A DNA stretch of 64,000 bases from Bolinopsis microptera (taxonomy: Eukaryota > Ctenophora > Tentaculata > Lobata > Bolinopsidae), in NCBI RefSeq assembly GCF_026151205.1, contig NC_087077.1, positions 11,196,983 to 11,260,982 of the forward strand, in the 5' to 3' direction. Below the pieces are notes generated by a model. The model was not told where the DNA came from and did no database searches. It was given only the letters and a program-made list of their open reading frames with translations. The position numbers were made by a program, and so were the translations under genes. Shown here piece after piece: positions 45,290 through 55,300 of the stretch (positions are counted from its first letter, which is position 1; every line of letters starts with the position of its first letter).

Positions 45290-46852
45290 CTAGTTTTTTG
45301 AAGTAAGGATGTTTTGTTTATACCGATTCAATGCCTGTTGCATGATGGGGCACTGCTCTGAGCTGGAATGGTGAGTGTTACAGTGAGATGAGATTCTTGG
45401 ATCTTTTGACAGACTGCAATTGCGACATCTATGTCTGCTAGGGTCTTCCTTGTAATGACAGTCTGATGTTCTATGCCTACCGCTGCAATACATACAAACC
45501 AGAGTTTCTTTCTCAGGACAATTTTGGGAAATATGGTGGAGCTTCTGACAATTATAGCACTGCTTGATGATGAATCTATCCTTTACAGGACAAGCACTAT
45601 TCAGAATGAAGATTTTGCCGTCTCCTGTCAATAGGTTCCTAATCTGAGGAGAGACCTTGATCCCAGCAGTAGTGTACCTTAGTCCAACATTTATGTACAC
45701 AATTTAAAAGAAATGCTCATTATCTAGCAAGTGTTTAAGTCCAGGATTTTTCAAGGGAATAATATCTAGAAGAGCTTTTTTAGTCTGTAACCGGAAATCT
45801 TCAGCGGGCAAACCAGAGCGATCAATGGTTTCGAATATCTGACTGGGAATATTAGACACAGTGACCTTAGGGAGAGCTTTCTGTGAGAGAGTGATGTGAA
45901 AACCAAGTAATTTAATGACATCAGAGTTTTCAATAAGACTTTTAGCCTTCAGCCTATCAGATGAAGATGGAAAAACTAGCGTTATCTTCTTATGTGAATC
46001 TAGTAGGCTAGTTTTCATAGCAATCAATCGTGTGTCATAGAGCAACTCAGATAGAACATCTGGAGCAGATGAAATATCAGCAGAAGGAGAGGGACTATCT
46101 AGCACCAATATCTCTTTACTTTCCTTGCTAATTTGATTTATGTTAGCGGACACTTTACTTGGCTGAGGAGAACTAGCACCACCTACAAGAGCTTCAGCAA
46201 AATTGCTGTAAGAGGACAGTGCACTTGGAGACCGGGATTGCAAGTTTTCTTTGTTAACATTAGAAACTCGCTCTTCCAGCGAATGTTCAGAGGCTGGAGC
46301 ACATAGAGCAAGCTTGTCGACAATAATGCTATGCATTTCCTCACGAAATGATTTCAGAAGGGCAGAGTTGTTTGCCCTCATCAGATGCTCAACTTTGGAG
46401 AGAATATCAGGAGCTTCATCATGACCATTATCATGACTCATCACAGGGTTGGACTTAGAAGCATCTACCACAGATGGTACAGGTGGACCAGGTGGAGAAA
46501 AGTTTTTGGAAGAACGGGTGTCATCTACCAGTGAAATGCAATCTTCACATACGAATAGAAAATAACCCCAACGAGCTTGATCTGCAATCATAGGTCTCAC
46601 CTTAGCACGGAAGGTATTTGTACAAATGGACTCAGGAAATTGAACACCGGTTTTTTTGCGACAAGCGGAGTGAAACATCCCATCACAGACATTACAGATA
46701 ATCGATTCATTCACAGTGTCATTACTCCCACACTGTTTACACGAGCCGTCTTCAAATACAGGAAGTATAACAGAGTTCTTCTTTGGCTTTAGAGTCTTCT
46801 TGAGCTTCTTACTGGCCAGGGCCTCGTGCCCCTTTTGGCCCGCCATTGACAT
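45290..46852 (-). pseudogene. L2-like LINE ORF1 (PHD-like and CCHC zinc fingers), one in-frame stop
   Basis: One frame from MSMAGQKGHEALASKKLKK (46852) to 45290, interrupted by a TAA at 45704-45706. N-terminal Cys-rich motif CKQCGSNDTVNESIICNVC..MFHSAC is PHD-like. The C-terminal part after the stop has zinc knuckles CYNCQKLHHISQNC and CMYCSGRHRTSDC and another Cys/His cluster. ORF1 precedes ORF2 by 29 bp. It packages or chaperones the LINE RNA in related elements. Confidence 0.8.
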
Positions 46853-47004
46853 TGCTTCCTGAAACTCAATAAATGTAATAGATTTGTAGTGTTGTAATTA
46901 GTTTAAAACTTATTAACTTGCTAAGCTAATTGCCAAATAGGAATGGTCCGATTTATTTATCTGGGGACCTCAGGCTATTATGTTCATCATCCTTTCTTTT
47001 TCTT

Positions 47005-47405
47005 TATCAGTTGTGACGGAATTGTAATGAACACAATCCTTATAATTATTTATGATATGTTTGATTTCTTGTTAATGTTTGTCATTCAAATTTGGTAGAC
47101 GGCCCCAACGTTAATGTGGCTCCTGCTATGTGTTGGTTCAGCCGAATTAATTATTATATAATCAAGTTTATTTTTCTCGTTAGTTGTCATCCGGCCAAAC
47201 ATTAAGCAACTTATATTGCAGTACCATTTATCATTTAGTATACCAAAATATGTCATTGTAATTTTTTATTTGAAAATTCAATTAATCATTATATATATAA
47301 ATCAAGCGTTACATTTCAGCCATGCAAAGTTACAATGACATATATTTTGATTCATTTGATTTTGTTCATTACAATTCCGTCACAACTGATAAGAAAAAAG
47401 AAAAG
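47005..47405. repeat. inverted repeat pair around 47.0-47.4 kb
   Basis: TTCTTTATCAGTTGTGACGG at about 47010 is mirrored at 47378-47398 as CCGTCACAACTGATAAG. The 340 bp between show no coding content. Confidence 0.7.
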
Positions 47406-47482
47406 GACAAGCAGATAGGAAATTGGACGGACAGAATTGTAACCAACAAAAACAAATTTCTTAGACTCATAAGACTGATGAG

Positions 47483-50122
47483 CTAATCTGGCCAGACTGT
47501 ATCGGCAGCCCAGAGGTACTTGATCAGTTTGGCCTTAAAAGTAGAAATCCGCTCTGACTGCCGGATACATACTGGTAGACTATTCCATTTCAGCATAGAT
47601 CTATGAAAAAAGCTATTTCGGAAGGCATCCGAGCAGGGCACAGTGGTACTCATGTAAGTTGAAGTATCCGACCTATCAATTATTTGAGCATTGTGTCTAG
47701 TGTATCGGGTGCCCTCTGGACGGCATAGGACTATATATGTAGGGAGCGAAACTGGAATTATGCTATTCACTATTTTATAGAAGGTCATAAGATCGTTATA
47801 AATAAACTTCTGTTCAACAGGGAGAATATTTAGTTTCTTTTGCTCTGTAGCAAGTTTATCGTCATTATAACTGGAGTAAGGTTCACCATTGATCCATTTA
47901 ATAGCCCTCTTTTGGATAGCAACAAACTGTTGAAGATGAGTTGCAGATTGAGGGGACCATATGACAGAACAATGTTCAAATATAGACCTAATTAACGCTA
48001 AATAGAACGATCTTTTCTGCCTTTTATCAGTAGTGAAATGACATGTTCTCTTAAGTAGTCCAAGTCTAGAGGTAGCTTTGGAAACAAGCGCTTTACACTG
48101 TGCACCCCAATTAAACCTGGAGTTTATTGCGACTCCTAAATCTGACTGAGAGGGCACAAAGTCAATATCACTTCCAGAAAGTTTATAAAAGAAGGTATTG
48201 AATGGCAAGTTATCCAGCACGTTTCTTTGCAGGGACACAGAGAGGGCTTTGCACTTTTGTGGGTGGAACTTCATTCGATTTCTCACTGACCAATCATATA
48301 ATCTATTGATGTCATTTTGGATTATGTGATGGTCAGGGTAACCAAGAATCTCCCTCCAAATTTTAGTGTCATCTGCATAAAGGGCAATATTGGTGCCTTC
48401 AGAGACACAGGAGAACATGTCATTTATAAATATCACAAACAATAAAGGGCCAAGTATAGAACCTTGAGGGACACCAGACCGAACTGGTAGAGAAGAAGAC
48501 GTTTGGCCTCCTATCACTACTTGTTGTTGTCGCCCCTCAAGATAGGACTTAATGAATTTAAGCATTAGTCCATCGACATTAAAAATATTCTTTAATTTAC
48601 TTAAAATAAGGTCATGCGAAACGCTATCAAAAGCTTTCGCAAAATCAAAATATATTATATCAGTCCTGGACCTGTTATTCAATGCAAGTGCAAGATTGTC
48701 CGTGAAAGGTATCATTTGGGTTGTGCATGAACGTTCATTAACAAAACCGTGTTGTCGGTCATCCAACAGATCAGAGCATGCAGCGTATAATGCAGTCTTT
48801 ATGCACCTTTCAAAGACTTTCATTACAAGAGATGTTAACGAGATAGGCCTGTAGTTCTCAACCGAAGACTTATCGCCCTTTTTGTGCACTGGTACTACAA
48901 GTGCCAGCTTCCAATCAGGGGGTATGCATCCGCTCGAGAAAGACAGGTTAAATAAAACACTAAGTGGGTATGCAAGGCTTTGGGCACAGTTTTTAAGGAC
49001 TCTCCCATGAATCCCATCAGGGCCAGGGGCCTTGTTAGGATTTAACTTTTTAAGAATCAACAGAACATCTTCTCTACTAAACACAAGACTTGAAAAACAA
49101 TCATCACGAAAATCTATGTCAATGCCATAATCGCTCTCTTGAGAAAACTGCTCATAAAAATATTCGTTAAAAAGGGCAGCTTGATCAGATGGATTGTTTC
49201 GAAAGCGATTATGATATTTGACAGTTTCAGGGATCCTGGTTGACTTTGATTTAGATTTAACGTAGGTCCAGAATTTCTTGGAGATAAGAGCATCATCGGA
49301 GTCATCCTCAACACTGAGTCTCATTCTTTTGTCCATCATATTTTTAAATTTTGTGCGAAATGCACGAAACTTTTGTTTATGAGACTCAGAGTTGCTCCCC
49401 TTATGCCTTATTCTCCATTTCTCCTTATTTCGTAGGAGACGATCACATTCGTAGTCATACCATGGGGGCTGGAACTGAGACTTAATGGTCTTTTTAGGGA
49501 TCCATCGATCACAGGCTGCACCGAGAACTCCTCTGAATCGACTCCAGGCAAGATAAGGATCATTACACTCAAATATATTATCCCAATCGATGCTAAATAA
49601 CTCAGAATTCAGGCCCCTAAAATTACCTTTACTATAATTAAAGATCTTTCTTTTAGGCTGCTTAATATACTTGGTCTTAATATCAATGTCAAATGTGATA
49701 CAAAAGTGGTCAGACATACACATTTCGTTTTGATCTAAAACTTAAACATTCTTAATAAGGTTCTGAATGTTAGTGAACACAAGATCTAAGGTGTTGCCTG
49801 ACTTGTGAGTAGGGGAACTAATAAGTTGTGTATGTCCGAGGTCATCAGTGAGAAAATTTACAAAGCTAGAGTGTAGCTGACAAGATGACTGACCATCTGG
49901 CCAAGAAATCGAAGCCAAATTAAAGTCCCCTACCAGAATGTGCCTTTGCAACTTTCTGGCAGATGCTAAAGTAACAAAATGTTTCTTGAAAGATTCAAAA
50001 TTATCTAAGCCAAGCGTTCCTACTCTATAGAATGTTGATATACAAAAGTTTCTTCCACACTGAGTCTTAATTATGACGGATAATAATTCAGCTTGAACAC
50101 TAACCTTAGAAAACTTTTGCAT
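47483..50122 (-). pseudogene. second LINE, 5'-truncated ORF2 with one in-frame stop
   Basis: The frame starts within the endonuclease (LVGDFNLASISWPDG, HKSGNTLDLVFTNIQN), meets a TAA at 49742-49744, then continues through reverse transcriptase to 47483. RT motifs are clear: NKAPGPDGIHGRVLKNC, YRPISLTSLVMKVFERC, FDFAKAFDSVSHD, SGVPQGSILGPLLFVIF and ALYADDTKIW. The tail ends FKAKLIKYLWAADTVWPD. It is of the Jockey/CR1 supergroup and differs from the LINE at 42.4-46.9 kb. The 5' half of the endonuclease and ORF1 are missing. Confidence 0.85.
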
Positions 50123-50223
50123 GGCTGAAATTTAACGCTTGATTTATATATATAATGATTAATTGAATTTTCAAATAAAAAAAATAAAAAAAATAGAGAT
50201 TCGGCGGAATGACAGGCTGAGCG

Positions 50224-50317
50224 TTAACGGGTGATACTCGTAAAATATCTGTTCCATATATTGGAACCGTCGACGAGTCCAACTCGGCGCGCGTCCTGGT
50301 AGGTTGTAAACCTACAA
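50224..50317 (+). mobile_element. hairpin element, copy 5 (best preserved)
   Basis: 94 bp from TTAACGGGTGATACTCG to AAACCTACAA, flanked by perfect GCTGAGCG copies at 50216-50223 and 50318-50325, an 8-bp target duplication inside the right terminus of the Mutator-like element. Consecutive hairpins: CGGGT-GAT-ACTCG, GTTCCA-TATAT-TGGAAC, CGAGT-CCA-ACTCG and GTAGGTT-GTA-AACCTAC. There are no terminal inverted repeats and no A tail. Confidence 0.85.
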
Positions 50318-50345
50318 GCTGAGCGCCGCCCAGTAACGATTTACT

Positions 50346-50864
50346 AGCTGCTGCTGAAGATGTAACCATCAAAGGGGGACTGAAGGTAGTGTAATTACAG
50401 CTGGGCGCTGATACTTTAAGTGACTGTTATCTAATTTCTGTACTGCACTAATAATACAATTTGTATCTCTAATTTTTTAGATCAGCTTGATCGTGAGTCC
50501 AAAAGTAGTAGTTCGAGTAAGTTTGTTAAACTACCATTTTGTTATCACTCAATATCTTTAATTTCTGGACACTTGAACGATTTCATTGTTGCACTGCTGA
50601 AATTTTTCTAATTTGGTAGCTACTGATTTTTTAATGTTGGTAATGTTAAGCTTAATAATCTGGATTTGTACCAAACTGTACTTGAAATGTAGTTGGGAAC
50701 TGGCTCTACTGGTATTCTGTTTAATAGCATTAAGTTTCAGAATGAATTGTTTGGTTCCAGAATGACAGTGACACACCCATCAAACTTTCCAACTTTTTGG
50801 AAGTTGACTTTGTAACTGAGATAACAACTCAGTTGAAAAATCATTTCTTTGAGATCAGTCTGAT
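50346..50864. other. upstream region of RWDD2-like gene
   Basis: AT-rich, no coding frame recognised; likely promoter and 5' UTR. No clear TATA element was found. Confidence 0.4.
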
Positions 50865-51656
50865 ATGACTCTTACTCAACAAAAACTTGATGAATTAGAA
50901 ATCATAGAAAGTATTTATCCAGAGAAAATTGAGGTTGACAATCATGATTTGGTTAATTGTCAAGATTGTGCAAATGATCCTGGAAAACATCCTATATTAA
51001 GGTTCAACATCAAATTTGACCAGCTCCATCTTGAGGTTTTATTACCCAGCGATTATCCAGAGGGTGCGTCTGCAGAGATAAGAATATCATGGTCTGCTTT
51101 AGATTCCAGCCAAGAATTTCAAATTGATGACTCAATAAAACTCATCCTTTCTGAAAACAAAGGTGATTCTGTCATACTGCTGGTTATGTCAGAGCTGACT
51201 AACTTATTATTGGATATAGTTAACGATCAGTTGCAGTCTAGGAATTTAGAGGACTCTCCTGCAGACTTTCCTGAAGCTTCTATCTATTCAAGGGTGTGGT
51301 ATTATGCTCATCACATTTACAGCAGGGAAAAGCGCACCAATATGCTCCAATGGTCAAAAGAATGGTGTCTTACTGGCTTTATTTTACCAGGAAAACCTGG
51401 TATCATTTGTATTGAAGGATTGAAAAAAAATTGTAAAGAATTCAACTCTCGGGTACGAGCTATGAATTGGCAACTCTTAAAACTTCAACATGAAGAACCT
51501 ACTCTGTCCTCAGAAGAAATGAAATTCGAAAATTTTAAGGAGTTAATCTTTGATGTTCATGGTAGAGATAACAAGCATCAAGATTTAGGACAATTTAGAA
51601 CATTTCTTTCTGAAATTGGTTTAGATAATGTATTTCAAGTGCTTTTTAATGTGTAA
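50865..51656 (+). CDS. RWDD2: RWD domain-containing protein 2 (RWDD2A/B-like), intronless
   Basis: 263 codons from ATG 50865 to TAA. The N-terminal RWD domain (residues about 5-125) begins QKLDELEIIESIYPEKIEVD and includes the LPSDYPEGASAEI turn typical of RWD folds. The C-terminal half is the RWDD2-specific DUF1115-type region: YSRVWYYAHHIYSREKR, FILPGKPGIICIEGL and the conserved DLGQFRTFLSEIGLDNVFQ end. Length and order match human RWDD2A/B. The molecular role is unknown; RWD domains bind proteins. There is one exon here. The next gene, RCL1, is on the same strand 680 bp downstream. Confidence 0.9.
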   Translation: MTLTQQKLDELEIIESIYPEKIEVDNHDLVNCQDCANDPGKHPILRFNIKFDQLHLEVLLPSDYPEGASAEIRISWSALDSSQEFQIDDSIKLILSENKGDSVILLVMSELTNLLLDIVNDQLQSRNLEDSPADFPEASIYSRVWYYAHHIYSREKRTNMLQWSKEWCLTGFILPGKPGIICIEGLKKNCKEFNSRVRAMNWQLLKLQHEEPTLSSEEMKFENFKELIFDVHGRDNKHQDLGQFRTFLSEIGLDNVFQVLFNV

Positions 51657-51986
51657 AATTTAAATTCATTTAAGATGGCATTGAGAAAACTATTTGGCCT
51701 TCCTACTAGGCCAGATTAAGTGTTTCTGGTATTTGAACCTACCTATTTGTATGGATTCTACTGGATATGCTGACCAAAAGTTGTTGTTTAGCCGACTAGA
51801 TATTTGCTTCAGCATGAAAGGCTCATTCATTGCCTTAGTCAAAATGTGACAATTTAATATTATTTAAAGTATTGTATTGTACATTGTATATTGAGTTTCA
51901 AATGAAATCATCACAATATATTAACACAAATTGTGAAGAATCATACAAATTTGTAAAGATCGTGAAACATTAAGTTTAACAGTACC

Positions 51987-52234
51987 TACCTTACTCAGGA
52001 ATATTATGACTGGGATAAAGTGGTGGGTTTTGGAAAATTCCGCCATATTTTCCCGGTCATTAATTTTCCCAGTCATAAATTAACCCGATATATTGTTCCC
52101 AAGTAAGGTAAACTATTAACTAATAGCAATACATTTTGATGCTTGGTGGGTTTTGGAAAATTCCGCCATATTTTTCCCGGTCATTAATTTTCCCAGTCAT
52201 AAATTAACCCGCTATAATATTCCCGAGTAAGGTA
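51987..52234. mobile_element. 248-bp MITE directly upstream of RCL1
   Basis: Inverted ends TACCTTACTCAGGAATATTAT and ATAATATTCCCGAGTAAGGTA. The inside is a tandem duplication (52032-52111 and 52144-52234) of a unit with TGGGTTTTGGAAAATTCCGC and TTTTCCCGGTCATTAATTTTC. It ends 101 bp before the RCL1 start codon. Confidence 0.75.
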
Positions 52235-52335
52235 CGTAAATTTTGTATAAATTGTATATAATTCGATATCATACTTCTATTACCTAATAATATTTAGTTG
52301 CTACAGATACCTTTTACAGTTTATCTCATCAAGGT

Positions 52336-55300
52336 ATGGCAAAGTATCTAACATTCAAAGGAGATGGTGAGTTTAGACAGATTCTGATTTTATCACTCCT
52401 CTCTGGAAAACCAGTAGTGATTGAAGATATCAGACATTTAGAGGACGAACTTGGATTAACGGATTACGAAGTATCTCTATTGAAACTTATTGACGAGCTG
52501 ACTAACGGAACCAAAACCAAACTCAATGAAACTGGAACAAGATTGGTCTTTAGCCCAGGATTCATCATTGGAGGTTCGTACAGTTGTTACTGTTAGTGGA
52601 GATAACTCTTCACCCAACGTGACAGCTATAAATTCTAAAGTCTTTATTTTATCATCCGCTTGAAATATATTCAAATCTTATTATTTAATCTGATAACCCC
52701 TTCTCAGGAGAAGTTTCACACGAATGTAGTTTATCAGTTCCTCTTGGATACTACATGGAAGTTTTGGTCTGCCTTGCTGCGTTTTCAAAGAAGAAGTTTA
52801 ATATTACCCTGCGAGGAGTTACTCACGGCCATGGTCATCCTAATGTAAGTCGAATGTTTTATGAAATCGGATCAACATCCGTCATTCTAGATCGATGAAA
52901 TAAAGCCTTCTATTTCTTTTTTCATCTCTGGTAACCTGTTGCAACTAACAATTATAATTATAAACATTGTTTCTATTAGGACACGTTCATTTGAGTTTGA
53001 GGATATTGGTAAACAAAAATAATAGCGTTTTTGACGATAGTGGCTTAATTTTGACATCTATTAACCTAGCACGTTCAGAAGTTCTGAACATTAGCCGCGT
53101 AACCCATACTCCCATATGCACTGCTCAGAAAGAAAATCTATTGTTGTTAGGCACTATAATGGTTCAAATGTCACATTTTGTGTGACTTATTTAACTGCAG
53201 TTGTCTAATTATCATTCCTTGGTCTGAAACATAGTAGATTAGGTCAATCTAACAATTATGATACAACATTGGTTAAAGGGCACGGATCGAACGGTTACAA
53301 GGCAATATTTAGGTAACTTTGTCACACTCAGAATACCATACCTCTATTCTACTGTGAGGTGTCCTCAAAACCCTTTTTACTCATTATTTGATGGTTGATC
53401 TACCAAGTACGGAGTACCAATCATAGCCCTAAAATATGTTGCTTTGAATAGTAAGCTAATACAGGCACAATGAGGTTAATTCTGTCACAATATATGGAAT
53501 TTAAAATTTTGGGCGAATTATTTATATCTGATTTTGGTTTGAAAGGCGGGAAAACTTTACATGATGACAATGTAGTTGATGCAAGTTAAGATCAGTTGAT
53601 GTTTACATTGTCACAAAAAATTATACGAAATCGTAACAATGATTATATAATGAAATAGTCTCTTATAATAAGTAATAACTCTTATAATAACTGATGTGAC
53701 AAAGTAAACATGTCTTGCCCCTATTTTGAAGATCTATATATTCTATAACTCTATTAGAATTTAACATTCTTTCAGAAAAAATTGGTAGAATATTGTCCAG
53801 AACATCAGAGCTCAAGTTTAACAATTTTAGGTTAAATTTGTCAAAGTCACTAAAAATGTGACAAAATTAACTTTTCCTGCCCCAACAATTTCAAGATAGT
53901 GTGTAAAAATTAGCATAGGCTGCCTTATCACCTGCTTATTACCTAAATAAATCAATCCAAACTACAAAAAAATATATGTTAATGTGATGACGATTACCTA
54001 ACTGTAATAATAACTGATGTGACAAAGTAAACATGTCTTGCCCCTATTTTGAAGATCTATACCTCTATTAGAATACTATGTAATTTTATCATCAAAAAAA
54101 TGTCGATAAACTAACTAGTTATTTTGCCAGCAAGGAGCTGAGAGAGTTATAATAATTTTTTTGTGACGAAATTACCCTATTTTTGACCATGTTGTGGTAG
54201 TTTAATTGTGACACTGTTAACATATTACCACACGTTAATGATTTATGTGACTGGTGCATGGTACTAGCAGTGTTGTTTGATCCATATTACGTAATACAAA
54301 GGGTTTAAGCTGGTATATCATTATTTGTTCAATTTCACACATGTTCAGATATCATCAAGATTATGTGACAAAGTAAACTTGTCTGTGCCTTCTGTGTTTT
54401 AATTCCTTGCGACTATATGATATAATAACAATTCCTAGCACTTCCAGGCCATTAACTAAACCTACACTACTCAGCATTGCTTATCAGGGTTCCCTAAACA
54501 TTGTTCACATATTTTCTTAAATGTGTGACAGAGTAAACCTGAGTGCACCATCTAACGAAAAAAGTCGTCAAATATGTAGGTAATGGTCATATGTACCCAT
54601 CCAATCAACTGGACACTCAAAATTTTGGTCAAAAACGGCAGCAAGGGGTCCATATTTACTCTGTCACATGTTTATAGTGTGACAATGTAACCATTTCCGT
54701 GCCGGCCGTATTTAAGCGATATCTTATCACCTGATTAAGATATCGTTATGTGACAAAGTTAGCCTAGAGGATGAGACGATTATCCTAACCATCAAGGGTT
54801 TGTGTAATTTCATAGTGTGACAAAGTCAACTACACTGTGCCTTTTAAAAGGGTCACTTATATTTACCAATATCCTCAAACTCAAATGAACGTGTCCATTA
54901 ACAATCCATGATGCCATGCCTGCAAATATGGTTTATAAATTTTGCAATTATTTGTCTCAGGTTGATACTCTGAAGCACGTGACATTGAGTTATTGCAAGA
55001 AGTTGGGACTGCACAGCGCAGAACTAACAATTAACAAGCGTGGCTACTCTCCTGGTGGAGGAGGAGAAGTTGTGTTTTTCTCTAATTCCCTCAAAATTGT
55101 GAAACCTATCCAGTGGCTGGATCCTGGCAAGGTAAGATTATTTATATCTTTTTTTGACGAAGATATCACATAGCCTTATATAGTCTTATTTAATTATATA
55201 TAAACGTTCAGCAAGATTCTTTACAACTATAATTTTGAATCCAAACGAATACCAATAGTGACTGAGCTATTTTCGTCAAAATATATTTAATAGGTCTGTA

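Larger units (their letters stand above)
46957..50336. mobile_element. Mutator-like terminal pair enclosing a LINE
   Basis: Left end TTATCTGGGGACCTCAGG and right end CTGAGCGCCGCCCAGTAA belong to the family seen at 10407 and 12674. Flanks CCGATTTAT (46948-46956) and CGATTTACT (50337-50345) give a near 9-bp duplication (CGATTTA shared). Between them lie a LINE (47483-50122) and a ~75-bp sequence present in opposite orientations at 47258-47335 and 50108-50183. Either the LINE inserted into a large member or the termini transposed with the LINE. Confidence 0.6.

Noticed and set aside
49742-49744. Stop-codon reassignment because three LINE frames are interrupted by TAA
   Set aside because: RWDD2 and PCYT1 end at TAA at the expected C-termini, so TAA acts as stop here.
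50224-50317. Hammerhead ribozyme in the hairpin element
   Set aside because: GACGAGTCC looks like part of a hammerhead core, but CTGANGA is not matched and no GAAA segment follows the stem.
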